Assembly: GCA_020726505.1 (NCBI GenBank)
Contig: JAHLEZ010000044.1
Location: 295,636-359,635 of the forward strand
Length of the DNA: 64,000 nt
Reading direction: 5' to 3'
From: Leptodontidium sp. MPI-SDFR-AT-0119
Lineage: Eukaryota > Ascomycota > Leotiomycetes > Helotiales > Leptodontidiaceae
The translations under genes and the position numbers were made by a program. Numbering within the stretch: the first letter of the stretch is position 1; each line of letters begins with the position of its first letter. Below the pieces are notes generated by a model. The model had not been told where the DNA came from. It saw only the letters and a program-made list of their open reading frames with translations, and made no database searches. Positions 11,439 to 22,423 of this stretch are shown piece by piece.

Positions 11439-13156
11439 CTACATATTCTCAAGAACAATCTCGCATTTATGCCCCTTCGGAGCTACAAGGAAGTAATTCT
11501 CAAGCTCCATGTCTTCGTCTCGAGTTCTCACCTTAGTAGTTGAACATTCCTTGAAGAATTTCGCAGCTGCAAGACTCAGTTCCGATTGAGCAAGATGAAG
11601 TCCAATGCAAACTAGACATGTTAGTAAGATCCCAAAACATGAAGAAGACGCATACCTCGAGACCCTCCGCCGAATGGCAGCCATGCATCTTTCATCTCCT
11701 GTGTTGGCTCTAGCCATCTCTCGGGTTGGAATTGCAGAGGGCTGGGGAATATTCTTGGATCTCGGTGGAGAGTGTGTGCTTGGGTGCTGACAGTGGTTCC
11801 TTCAGGAATGAAGTAAGAGTCGATCGTTCGTCCACCCCTGGGGACCTAGACAAGTATGTTAGCAAGCTCCGTACTCGGGGTGTTGAACGAAGAGGATTAG
11901 GTCTTGAGACATTTCATTAACTCACAGCGCGAGGTAAGCTGCCAGGGGCAGCTCCATACAAACGTAATGTTTCCTTGATAATTGCTCCCAGGTAGGGCAA
12001 AGAGTTCGTGTCTTTGCTATTTGGATTATTCCCAATCCCGCTGAGCTCTGTCACCAGTTTCGATTTGACCTCGGGATTTTTCAAGACCGCCCATACGAGA
12101 TACGTCAGTGTCACAGCTGTAGTGTCGCTTCCGGCAATGATCAAGTTGCTTGCTTCTCGCTGGATATCGGCGTCTGAGAGGCGTCCGGTTTTCTCATCTG
12201 ATTCCCTGAGCATCTTGGTAAACAGCGTATCTTTGGTCTCTCCGCGGGCTGCGAGTGATTTGTTCGTTGCAATTGCGGCCACACCGTAGGCCTCGATTCT
12301 TTTGTTGGAACCGAGCCATAACTGGATCGATGGTATGGGAAGACGGGAAAGAATTGTTGCAACAAATCCCAGTTCTGCTCGAAGACCGGAGAACATCATT
12401 ACTTTCTCAAGATCTTCAGAAAAGCTTGACTTCTGTATTGCCGTCAGTATATTTGCATTTAGCCCCACAATACACCAGTCATGGTAAAGAGGAGGCGGAA
12501 AATAGACTGCTTGCCTTCCCATGTTCCAAGCTATGCAAACTTTCTCCAAATCCCAGCTCTGCAATGACGTCTGTTGCCATAAATGTAAACCATGAGAATA
12601 TATTTGCACCATTTCTGCTCATAGCTTGCTCCCTGATCTTCTGTATTACAAGCGTTGTTCTCGATTGAAGTACTTCATCCCACTGAAGCAATGCTGTTTG
12701 TGAAAAAGCTGCCGAGAACAACCGCCTCCTGACCGCATGCTGCTTGGGATTGATCATCGCAAATATACCGAGAGAATCCTCGCTCTCCTCAGTGAATTTG
12801 GCATACCATTCAGACTTGAGATAACCTGAACCGATACGGTGAATTTCACGGGTGGAAGCCAAGTCGGATATGGCGACTTCGGTGGGGCTTATGCGAACGG
12901 TTGAGCCGTATTTGGAGTGCAGTTCATGGATGTAATGAACTCTTCTTCCACGCATGGTTTGAACTTTCAAGGGTATAATTGTGTAGCGGTTGAGTCGGGG
13001 GCCAGGAATTCTGCGAAGTGGATCGGTAAGAACATGGTGAATAAACTAGAACACATCAGTACGAAATCTCATGCAAAAATGAGTGATTCTCGCCTTGATC
13101 AACCCAAGGCAGACGAGAACCGGTACAAAGACCGTGAGAAGAGTTAAGGATCGCAT
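11439..13156 (-). CDS. Cytochrome P450 monooxygenase, apparently intact, five exons
   Basis: Heme-thiolate monooxygenase, probably ER-anchored. An N-terminal hydrophobic stretch (MRSLTLLTVFVPVLVCLGLI, ATG at 13156) precedes the proline hinge PLRRIPGPRL. Hallmarks in order are the I-helix IIAGSDTTAVTLTY, the K-helix KETLR (ExxR), the PERF-type QPERW, and the heme-binding FGGGSRVCIG with its Cys ligand, assembled across the last intron. Exons: 13156 to an uncertain donor; 13045-12515; 12432-11926; 11845-11656; 11611-11439. The second intron (12433-12514) uses a GC donor, because only that splice joins LEHGK to SSFSEDLEKV in frame. Total length of about 490-500 residues is normal for the family. 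The C-terminal half resembles fungal secondary-metabolite P450s of the averantin-hydroxylase (CYP60) type; substrate unknown. Only the first intron's donor is unsure. Confidence 0.88.
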
Positions 13157-13808
13157 GTTGGAAGATTGATTGCTGGCCGAATTGAGGTCAATATCATGAG
13201 GATACAGAAATCGAGGAATAAGCGCATTATTCGAGAGGCGGGGTTGTTGATATTATGTCCTGAAAAAGGGGTAGAAAGGCGGGGGCGGGGTGATCCGTGG
13301 TGGAGGTGGAGCCGAATCTCCCTTGGAATATCGTAACAAGCTGGAACACAAAAACATCTACGAAGGCGCGCGGCATTGAAATCCGGCAATTTTTTAAGCG
13401 AGTGCGGGGTGAGAACATTGAAATTTCGCGAATTGTTATAAAAAGAACATCAAATTATTATTATGCCGAGGATAAGCATCGCATGCCCAGAATGGTTTGC
13501 TTCACGATCCGGCCTCGATGAAACGGAGTTCCTATTTTCCACAATTTGTTTTTGACTTTGTCGGCAAGCCGAAGCCGAAGATGAAGCGGGGTACCTAGTT
13601 GACCACTGACAATTTTACAAGCGAAAATGATGTGTTCGGCATGCCGACGCATTCAACTTAAAGTACAGTACGATGGTGGATCCAGACGGGCTTCCACAAA
13701 CACCGAATATCGTACTCATCATGTAACTTTGTAAGACGGTAGAGCCGAACCGAGCGGAACCCTGAACTGTACCTCGGTACTGTAGGTAGCCAGTGGAGAA
13801 GTGGCTTG
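13157..13808. other. Upstream region of the P450, no gene recognised
   Basis: Intergenic sequence, including a GC-rich part at about 13260-13320 and AT-rich DNA to 13470. Small frames on both strands overlap one another and show no domain. It presumably holds the P450 promoter, but I see no unambiguous TATA box. Confidence 0.4.
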
Positions 13809-13816
13809 CAGCGGAA

Positions 13817-14600
13817 CAGTGTGACAAATAGATTAGATTAGAGTAGAGTAGTCAGTGCTACTCTAATCTAATCTAATCTAATCTAGAGTATTAGATTACT
13901 ACTTGAGTAGTGGTTATGTAATTATTACACTAGCCGAAAATAGTCTAACGCTGCGGTCCTTACTAAATAAGGCTTAGTGAGCGGCTCTACTTGAGTAACG
14001 AATAATAATTCTTCTATGTAGTTTTCTTAATAGCTTTGTAAGAAGATATATTTATTATTAATTAGTTTATTAAGTATGATTATAAGTAAAGGAGTTTTAT
14101 TATATTAGTCTTAAATCTAACATTTCTTAATTACTGTGGGAGGGACAAACCCCAATCCACACAACAAGAGGGTAGCATGTAGCGAGCCACCGGAGGAGAT
14201 TCTAGGCTCTGTAAATAACAGATCAATCAAATCTAAAGATATCACATATCTGGAGAGTACGAATCGGCAAAGGAGGGGAGGCAAAAGGTTCTAATAAATA
14301 GAATATATCTGGTGTTGCGTTCTTGACGCTCTGTAATCAAGTGTTGGCTCCTTATATGTTCGAAGGACCAGCGCAGTCATGTGACAAAAGAAATCAGCGG
14401 CTGTCCCCGCCACATTACTTTCTTATATATTAACTTATATGAAATAAGTTTATTAATAATCTAATAATCTAGATTAAGCAAGATTTACTACTTTAAATCT
14501 AATCTTAGATTTTTAAATTTTTTACTAATCTAGTCTAATCTAATCTAATCTACTACTCTAGATTACTACTCAAGTAGTAGATTAGAAATTTATCACACTG
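13817..14600. mobile_element. hAT-type MITE (family A, copy 1) carrying a nested solo LTR
   Basis: The terminal inverted repeats start CAGTGTGACAAAT on the left; the right end is the complement with one change (CAGTGTGATAAAT). A perfect 8-bp target duplication CAGCGGAA lies at 13809-13816 and 14601-14608, the hAT signature. Subterminal regions are pentanucleotide arrays (ATTAG/CTAAT). There is no coding capacity. After subtracting the 280-bp solo LTR at 14135-14414 and its 4-bp duplication the element is 500 bp, exactly the length of copy 2 at 33732-34231. Confidence 0.92.
14135..14414 (-). mobile_element. Solo LTR of the resident Ty3/gypsy-like family
   Basis: A 280-bp sequence is the reverse complement of the LTRs at 43513-43792 and 55381-55660. 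My reading finds about eight substitutions and no indels. It starts TGTGGGAGGG and ends CCCCGCCACA. TTAC flanks both sides (14131-14134 and 14415-14418). That is the complement of the GTAA duplicated around the full-length copy. A solo LTR with intact duplication implies LTR-LTR recombination after insertion into the MITE. Confidence 0.93.
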
Positions 14601-14968
14601 CAGCGGAATGTGGGTGGGATACAGCGCTTTACTCTTTCGAGTACTCTACGAGTAGCATCGCAAAAGCATTCCTTCCACATGGTCGATGGTTGTTGCATAT
14701 TGCGCTGTCCTGGGACGGGTGACGGAAAGGGAAGAGAGACTACGGGAAAGCCGCGCTCGAGAACTCTATGTTGCTGAATGACACTGGGCTGACGATGATA
14801 CCGGCACATCCGACAAACTCAATTGTTGCACTACTAGTACAAGTACAGGCCATAAATAAGGAGACCACGATGAACTGTTCCGAAAGTTCTTGACTGTTCA
14901 TAAACCCCCAAACTTTTTTTTTGTAGCCCAAGACGGACCTAAATTTCAATCTTTGCCCAGTTCTCACC
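14601..14968. other. Esterase upstream region
   Basis: Short spacer between MITE copy 1 and the esterase start codon. It contains a CT-rich stretch and a T8 run near 14920 but no gene. Confidence 0.4.
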
Positions 14969-16142
14969 ATGACGCCAGAAGAGCAGTTGCTTCTCGCCAC
15001 ACCCGACCCCGACTTCTCGAAGGTTCGTAGCATAACAATGCCTCAATGGAGGCAAACATTAGCTGACACAGATCCCCTTTAGTTTCTTCAGAATCTAGGT
15101 CCACCGCCATCAGCCCCTCCAGCTGACATCAACGTCCTCCGAGCGGTAGGTCAAGCGAAGCCAGCTCAGCATCCCGCAGCTGGTGTCAAGTTGCAAGAGA
15201 GGAAAATACCTACTCGTGATGGTTCAACTATTGATGCGCTCATTGTATCTACAATTCAGGCGCCGTCTTCAGGGTCACCTGTGATCGTGTGGTTCCATGG
15301 AGGAGGTTTCTGCCTTGGAGATGGCAGAATGGAGCTTGAAGCTGTGCAAGACTATGTACTTCACGCAGGTGCTGTCGCAGTCTCCGTTAGCTATCGATTG
15401 GCGCCTGAACATAAGTTTCCCACGGCCATTTTCGATGGCCAGGATGCCTTGAAATGGGTATGTGCTCTCGGTCATTGCCAAATTATACTGTTGCTAATTG
15501 AGACTTTCTTAAAGGTCGTGGAGAATGCTGCTTCCTTGAATATCAACCTTTCGTCGGGTTTTGTTGTCGGTGGAGTTTCTTCTGGAGCCAACATTGCTGC
15601 AGTTCTAGCACACTTAACTAGGGACGAGGGCCTCCAGCCTCCCTTGACTGGGCAGTTCCTTGCTGTTCCACCGCTGCTACCATCGACGGAAACTGATGAA
15701 AAGTACAAAAACCGGCTGCTCAGCTCAACTCAGAAAATGGAAGTAGGGTTCCTCAACCCCGAGATGATTAAGCTTTTTAATGGTGCGTTAATGTTACTAA
15801 GTTCCTGATTACTGAAATCTCGCAGATTCTGACAATATTTTGCACGTTATAGATGCCTACCTGCCAGATGTCAAATCTCCCCTTTACAATGTTTTCAATC
15901 ATCCAGCCGGGCATGCGAATTTGCCGCCTGCGTATATACAAGTATGCGGCTCGGACCCACTTCGCGACGAAGCGCTCCTTTATGAGGAGATACTGTCTAC
16001 ACAGAGTAAGGTGAAGACCCGGTTGGACATTTACCCAGGTTTGCCTCATCACTTCTGGGAGTTCTTCCCTGGCTTCCCAGGAAATGTGAAGCACACTCAG
16101 GACACAATCGCGGGACTAAAGTGGTTGTTTGGGCAAGTTTAA
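14969..16142 (+). CDS. Alpha/beta-hydrolase (HSL-type esterase/lipase), intact, four exons
   Basis: Carboxylic-ester hydrolase of the hormone-sensitive-lipase-like group. The oxyanion motif HGGGF is in VIVWFHGGGFCLGD, followed by SYRLAPEHKFPTA. The nucleophile elbow is GGVSSGAN (GxSxG with Ser where most relatives have Asp). The acid is in CGSDPLRDEALLY and the catalytic His in LPHHFW. Exons: 14969-15022, 15083-15457, 15515-15782, 15826-16142 (337 residues, usual for the family). Introns have GTTCGT, GTATGT and GTGCGT donors with TAG, AAG and CAG acceptors. There is no signal peptide, so probably cytosolic. It is transcribed away from the P450. Likely substrates are small acyl or aryl esters; the exact role is unknown. 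Confidence 0.9.
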
Positions 16143-16790
16143 AAATAATGTTGACTTAGACAATCAATGAGACCTTTCAAATGGCAATTACATCTCCATG
16201 ATGCTCGTTGACGATACCATCACTGAACAGTATTTGTATGTGTGCCGCTGCCTAGCACAGCTGGATCCCCCCTCCCCTCCCCCGAGTCACCCACATCAGT
16301 TATGTAACAGTCAAACTCTCGCCTGTCCCATGAGCACAATAAAAAATCAGATTGCGTACGGGCAGGTGGTATTTCTGTGACGGTACAAGAGCATGAACGA
16401 GGTCGAATGCGACTTGGGTAAAATGATTGTTTACAAGGAAGAAAGAGATTCGCAAGGAAATCTCCGACTTAAGCTATTTACACAATGCCCTGAAACGAAG
16501 TGAAAGGGTTTACTACCCCGCAGGCAGGAGGCTCGCTTACGGCGATGGGTGGATCGATTGCCGTACGCAGTACCAAACATTTTTGCCAAGTTGAAACTCA
16601 CGTGTTTACGAGACTATGCCTGGTTTGAGTTAGTGTTCAGCCCAAAAGCCCCTCCATGCCCTAGTCTCTTAGCCATCAATCCGTACCAACATATTCAAAT
16701 GCGAGCTGTTTTGATTTGGTGTTATACTGTTCTCTACCAGGACTATATGCTCGTGGCCTCTCTGTAACTGAAGCAAGAAGGACTTTCAAC
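16143..16790. other. Intergenic, no gene recognised
   Basis: Downstream of the esterase. Contains a C-rich stretch at about 16268-16285. No conserved frame was seen before the Helitron-derived fragment. Confidence 0.4.
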
Positions 16791-16801
16791 TATCAGATGC
16801 C

Positions 16802-17325
16802 ATGCAGTCTCCTCTATTCAGGTGTGCGATTCAAGGATGTGACTCAAAGGGTGCTCAACCCATTGATAAATTTGGGATTAAGAAGGATGGTACACGTATG
16901 ATAACTTGTATCTCCTGCATCATGTGGCCCACAGTTGTTGTATTTGCTTGTAACCCTGCTAAACCCCCGCGTAGGAAAGGTATGAGACGTATCGAGCGGC
17001 CTTTCGCCGTCGACAAGATGCTCTCGCCTCCAACTCTATACCAACAGGGCGGCCAGCCAAGAGGCGAAGAGTGCTGGGATATACCATGGTGCCAGAGGCC
17101 GTGAAGCTTGCTGTGGGGTTGCTAGAGGATGAATTCGAGCTTCGAGAGGCCGCTTCTGAAGCGTTCCCTCCCGAGATTACATCGTCGCATATCCGAGCGT
17201 CTGTGAGTAAGTATGAAGATGAGATGTCGGCTACGTCTGTGAGATCTGTGCGCTGCTTATGCGGCAGGTTCGTCGCTGCACTACAGATTTACGAGATTGA
17301 TGACCAGGCTGATTTCATCCTACTA
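16802..17325 (+). mobile_element. Helitron 5' coding fragment (zinc-finger N-terminus)
   Basis: The frame from 16802 gives CAIQGCDSKGAQPIDKFGI followed by CISC, a Cys-rich N-terminal module. It is homologous to the start of the Helitron relic at 26556 on the other strand (CGVQVCGLKGAQSIDKFGF and CISC). A second frame from about 17071 gives PEAVKLAVGLLEDEFELREA and IYEIDDQADFILLP, again matching that relic (MKLAVGFLELEFELRKA, IYKVDD). Similarity ends at about 17325, where a non-LTR fragment begins. No helicase or Rep domain is present, so this is a truncated copy. Confidence 0.65.
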
Positions 17326-17399
17326 CCCTGCATCGTTTCGGGGCCTCGGCGTGCAGAGCGCGCGTTACCAGTTCATAAAGTGAGACTATTCACAAATAT

Positions 17400-18163
17400 G
17401 AAAGTCACCTGATCATTCCCTCACACAAACTGCTTACAGACCGCCAGGTCACTCGCTTGTCGCGGCGATGAGAGCAGTCCATAACTCGCTCTTGCTGACC
17501 GAATGGGAAGAGGGATGGACAAATGAAAATACGGGACGAGAGCTCTACAGGATATGCCCGGAGCCAACCACGAAAGTCCTCCTGCTGCACAAGGCAGTAC
17601 CTAGACCATTCAGCTCGCTAATAGTACAGTTGCGCATAGCAAAGATAGGTCTGCGGCAGTTCCTGTTTCTTAGGAAGGTGCCGGATGTGGATGATGATAA
17701 GTGTGAGTTCAGAAGGGGCTCACAAATCGTAGGTTATATTCTTTTCTCATGCCCCCTTTATCGTGAATTACGGCGAGAAACATGGGGAAGAGAGAGAACG
17801 AGGGAACAACAGGACCTCAGGAAAGTATTGGGAGAGCAAGCTCTCGCATTAAAAGCAGCAAAATTCATGAGAAACACCGGGCTTCTTGGGCAATTCGAAG
17901 CCGTTCCACAGACACCGTAATCACAGGCCATGCACTGGGAACCATTTAGGGTACAGTGAACTAGAAATCGGACTGGAATGGAGAAGCGAAGTAGAGGGGA
18001 TGAGATGCTGGAACCATAACAGCCAGGGCACGAAAAAATATAAATATTGATAGCCACTATGGTCAGGTGATCACGCACTTACTAATATGCCGCATGAGCG
18101 ACCATTAGTCGCTAGGATCAGTCTATGAATAAATCAATCAATGACATAATCAATCAATCGACC
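17400..18163 (+). mobile_element. Non-LTR retrotransposon 3' end (5'-truncated)
   Basis: The frame at 17468-17920 encodes TGRELYRICPEPTTKVLLLH, LIVQLRIAKIGLRQFLFLRK and a degraded Cys-containing tail (CEFRRG...LFSCPLYRELR). It ends KAAKFMRNTGLLGQF. This is the typical end of fungal Tad-like ORF2 proteins, after the RNase H domain. The DNA ends with an AATC-repeat tail (gacataatcaatcaatcg, about 18143-18162), as in other non-LTR copies here. The usual C-x-C of the terminal zinc knuckle is mutated to C-x-F. Confidence 0.7.
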
Positions 18164-18169
18164 AACCCC

Positions 18170-18644
18170 GCCTATCGGGTGTAAGCTGCCACGCGCTGTT
18201 GTTAAATCCGGACCTCAAAAGCATCCGAGGTTTGATTTATGTGTTGATAAGTAAGATATATCTCCCGGAAAAAAGGCAAAGTCTATGATAACATTAAAAT
18301 GCCAAGCAATAAGTATATATTAATTAGCTACAAAGAGTAAGGTCCTGTTTGACGGGGTTGACGTTGCCTCCAGGAGCCGATCTAAGTAAATACAGTGAGT
18401 GTCAAATAAAGGAAACGCTTTAGTGTCACGGTGGGGTTGTCAGATCAAGGTCTTGACTTAATATGTAAATTGTCTACAAGGGAGGAAAGAGGTTTTAGGA
18501 ACCAACGCGTAATATGTGCGTGCGTCGCGTAGCAAGAGCTAGCGTTGTTTTCAAGCTTCCACGTAGTCACCTGACCTATGCCCTCACATTTAGCTCCACG
18601 CCGGACTAAATGTACAAGAGTGGCAGTACCACTCCAAAACTAGA
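18170..18644. other. Intergenic, no gene recognised
   Basis: Spacer between the non-LTR tail and the stop codon of the crotonase-like gene. Nothing recognisable. Confidence 0.4.
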
Positions 18645-19605
18645 CTAGGCATACAACAATGGTAAAGCCTCTCCCAAGAACCGTTCCACATAGCCATCCG
18701 ACTGATTCGCAGTTAGCTCTAGTGCTTTCCCAATGAAGGCTTGAGCGGTAGGATTAGCCGCTGTCTGCAAGAACCTGTCCGCATCCCCTAAGAGGTCGCT
18801 GAGCTGGGGTCTCGAGGCAACATTGATTGACTGCTTGGCGAGGCCAAGAGCTGAAAGAGGGAACAAGGCGAGACGCGAGATGAGGTTGTCGATATAGCCA
18901 TTCATTTCCCCTGTGGTGTCAAAAGCCTTGTTGATCCAGCCTATGCGCTCTGCTTCTACGGCACTAACATCGTTCCCGCTCAAGATATACTCCATTGCAC
19001 GACCACGTCCAATCAATCGAGGCAGGTACTGGCTCCCTCCGCCACCAGGGATAAGACCTAATCCGATTTCAGGCTGTCCTAGGAGCGTATGAGTCTTGGT
19101 CGCAAAGCGCATGTCGAGGGAGACAAGGAACTCGTTGCCAGCACCACGTGCTACACCTTCAACAGCACCGATAGTAATCTGTGGGAGGTTACTCATGTTG
19201 AAAAGTAGCTCAATAGTTCGGCCTGCGATGGTGGTATCTAAAAGGGTCAGCCAACGTAGGAAAGAGCTTGAACTGAACAACCAGGAGATGGTTTGCCACA
19301 ATTCGCTTACCGAAGGGTTGGATAAGGAGGTCCAAATGAGCTATGAAATACTGAGGAACGTCGCTCTTAAACAAGACGACTTTGGTCTCGGTGTCATTTT
19401 GAAGTCTTTGGACTATGTCGATGAGGCCGGCGAGAGCGTCCTGACTCCAGACGTTCACCTCTGATTGCGTATTATTAAAGGCAACTTCAAGAACGCCGTG
19501 TCTCGACTGATTGGTTCGGAGCCCAGGATAGATGGGAAGGTCGAGAGCAACAACGGCGGACAAAAACAGAGAGATTGCTGAGATGCGAAGCAATGAGAAA
19601 GTCAT
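18645..19605 (-). CDS. Crotonase-fold (enoyl-CoA hydratase/isomerase-like) protein with signal peptide
   Basis: Two exons (19605-19311 and 19237-18645; 73-nt intron, GTAAGC donor, TAG acceptor, GGCTGAC branch-like word) give 295 residues, normal for the family. Core crotonase features are present: PQITIGAVEGVARGAGNEF (CoA-site loop) and GQPEIGLGLIPGGGGSQYLPRLIG, then a C-terminal helical trimerisation region. The start MTFSLLRISAISLFLSAVVALDL looks like a cleavable signal peptide. The region after it contains three N-glycosylation sequons (NQS, NNT, NDT). Most enoyl-CoA hydratases are mitochondrial, peroxisomal or cytosolic, so a secretory N-terminus is odd; the true substrate may not be an acyl-CoA. 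An upstream non-ATG extension exists but is less likely. Confidence 0.85.
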
Positions 19606-19692
19606 TTCTAACGGAAAGTAACGAGCTTTTCGTTTGTTGGCTCGGATCAGTGTTTCAAACGTTAAAGAAAGTTTCCCTGGCACTTTGCTCCT

Positions 19693-19699
19693 GTATTAT
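19693..19699 (-). promoter_or_regulatory. Possible TATA box of the crotonase-like gene
   Basis: ATTATATAA-like sequence lies about 90 nt upstream of the ATG on the minus strand. Position and sequence fit a fungal TATA element; transcription start is unknown. Confidence 0.3.
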
Positions 19700-20776
19700 A
19701 TAAATTTGTTATTCTAAAGGCCAAACCGTGCAATATTCGCTGGAAGAGTTTCCTGAACCTTAATGTTAGTGGCCCCGGCGTAATATTTGTTCCGAGTTTT
19801 TCCAGAATGACTTCGGGCTTATGAAGAGCTTAACAATCATCTAGGGCGTATTTCAGGGCCATGGCCATTATTTTAATTGTACCAAAGTACGCTAGGATGA
19901 AATGGCGTCCGATATGAAGCCAGTGTTTTCGGGCTGTCGGGCTTTACTTTGTGGCCGAGCACTTTAAACCCCCGAAGCGAACGCCGAGCTACCTAGAAGT
20001 TACTAAAATCCCCAAACGGCATTTAACATCACAGGCATTTCTTTGAAAGCGATCGGACATTCTTGATGTGCCGAATACGCCGAATACTGGAGAGAAGATC
20101 GAAGGAGGTGTAGTATGCCGACGACTACATACTTTTTGGCAGGTCGCCAATAACTCCCATGACTCCGTTGCTGCTAGACTACTGAACTTCTCGCAAAGCA
20201 CGATGCATCACAGAATCCCAGTTGTAAGTATTATTCCATGGACCATGTGTAACATTCAAGTCCTCACCGCCGTCAGAACACTATTCAGGCCTTATTTACC
20301 CGCACTCGTAGGTTTGTCCCGAATATCATGCTCATATTCCAAATCTGTGGATCCAGGCGTAGCCGCTCATCAGCTCAATGTGGCTACAGTACGTAACGCC
20401 CCAGAAAACAAGCTTTCTGGGCGGGCTGAAATTTCCCCGCGTCACACTCACTTGAGTATTGTTCCGAACCCTACCTCCAATTAATGGCTGTCTTGCCACT
20501 ACACAGCTTCTCTAAATCCTGACACTACCGCTGGATCGTATTAATAATGAAGCTAAATTGTGGTGAGTGGAGCATGCTGCCGCATTCTCGGACTTTATGG
20601 GTTGCTTTCATTCATATGTTTGTAAGCTGTTATTTCCAGTCTGTGCTTGACAATGGCTATATCAACGTGGGAGGCTTGTGGTTGAGACTAAGTGTTGATC
20701 TATCAATCAGTTTATTCCCAACTATCTCCAATCTCAAACATCTAAATTCTACCAAGTCGATAAGAATTCAGCCATC
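19700..20776. other. Divergent intergenic region, no gene recognised
   Basis: Lies between the divergently transcribed crotonase-like gene and the reductase and presumably contains both promoters. The plus-strand frame 20068-20484 shows no domain and is treated as chance. Confidence 0.4.
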
Positions 20777-21931
20777 ATGTCTTCAAAACTCATCTTCATC
20801 GTACGTTCTCTCGTTCATGCGCTCCAAGCAAATCAATCACAAAGCTAGTGGACTTAAACATCTTGAATAAGGAAGAATAAACTAACATGCCGGTTAATTA
20901 GACCGGAGCCACGGGTTTCATAGGCGCTGTAACTGCCAACGCAGCTCTAAAAGCAGGCTACCGTCTCCGAGTTTCAGTCCGCAAGGACTCCCAAATCTCC
21001 AAACTCGAGGGAATCTTCTCTGAATACGCCGACAAGATCGAGTTTGTCATTGTCCCAGACATCACAGCCCCCAATGCGTTCTCCAATGTTCTGGAAGGTG
21101 TTGATTATATCCTCCATTTGGCAAGCCCGATCGCTGGCTCAATCAAGAAAGAGGAGATGTTTCCCCCTGCTTTGGAGGGAACATTAAGTATTCTGAGAAG
21201 TGCGAAGGAAGTGGGAAGTATTAAGAAAGTGGTGATTACTAGTTCAAGCCTTGCACTTGAACCTCTAGATGGTGTGCCTGAGGAAGGTGTTATTAGAGGT
21301 ATATTATCTCCCATTGCTTTACCAAAAGAACCAGTACTGATTTAAAACGCATGTAGAGGAGAACGGATGGGATCTCTCCGTCAACACCGACGACAATTTC
21401 GACGCCGGCAATGATATGTTCACCTCTTTCAAACTCTACGCCGCCTCTAAGCTCATCGCCAACAACGCCAGCTGGGAGTTTGTAGAGAAGGAGAAACCCG
21501 GTTTCGAACTCTTCACAATCCACCCCTCTCTCGTATACGGGCACAACCTGATCCAACAATCCGCCAAGGAATTGGAGGGCTCATCCAACGGTTTACTATT
21601 CGGCAGTATCATGAGTAGTGCGTTCAAGGATGCTGTACTTTTCAGCGTGTACGTTGGTGATGTAGCGGATGCACACATCAAATGCTTGGATGACAGTGTG
21701 ACCAAGGGGACGAAGTATCTTGTGAGCGGGACTCCATATACTTGGAAAGATATTGTTGAGATTTTGGAGAAGGATTATCCGGGGGTGCCGCATAAGCTGG
21801 ATAAGGAGAGTAAACCGGTTTTGAAGAACGCGGATACGACCAGGGTGGAGCGGGAGTTGGGTATCAAGTGGACTGCGCCAGAGAAGATGATCAAGGAGGT
21901 TTTGGATCAGCAGTTGGCGTACATCAAGTAA
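20777..21931 (+). CDS. NAD(P)-dependent epimerase / dihydroflavonol-4-reductase-like reductase, intact
   Basis: Extended short-chain dehydrogenase. A tiny first exon (MSSKLIFI, 20777-20800) is spliced over a 101-nt intron to exon 2 (20902-21299), which opens with the nucleotide-binding TGATGFIG. Exon 3 is 21358-21931, making 331 residues. Other hallmarks are DYILHLASPI, KKVVITSSSLAL and the catalytic YAASK in FKLYAASKLIAN, then IHPSLVYGHN and a C-terminal substrate-binding half. Family members reduce carbonyls or act on sugar nucleotides; in fungi many are aldehyde or ketone reductases of the methylglyoxal/DFR-like group. No signal peptide. Both introns are needed to keep the frame. The substrate cannot be deduced. 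Confidence 0.9.
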
Positions 21932-22423
21932 AGCAGTTGCTCGGGCTGCAATTGCAAAGTGTCCGCAGTAGTTGGATAGATAGATTTGGTTTAGAGAATG
22001 ATTAAGAGAAGGGAAATGTTCAGACTTTGCCTAGGACATTGAGACTTTCCAATCAGGACAAAAGATTTCCATGATTTTAAGGAGCTCCAATGAAAGAGAT
22101 CTTAGGACAAGATACTTATTTGACTCTTCGTCCGTTGTAGAGATCTTGCGATTTGCCTTTCGTCGGCCGAAGCGCTCCTCAGCGGCTATACAGCGTATTC
22201 TTCGTGCACTGACGACACAATGATCGCGTGGCCGGTCTTGGTTGATGCCCAGTTCTTCGAGCTCCTGTTACAGAAGGGCCGACTCGCTCTTGTTATTTTT
22301 ACCCAGTATGGGGCTGTTATAGCTCTGTTGGATAATATATCATATCGTGGCTGAGAGGATGGGGTAAGCTCGTTGTTAGCTTGATATCAGACCAATGTGT
22401 TGCTTACATCTGTGCAATTTGTG
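21932..22423. other. Intergenic, no gene recognised
   Basis: Downstream of the reductase. No conserved frame or repeat recognised. Confidence 0.4.

Noticed and set aside
20068..20870. Two plus-strand frames upstream of the reductase
   Set aside because: No recognisable motif; the reductase start and small first exon explain the region better.
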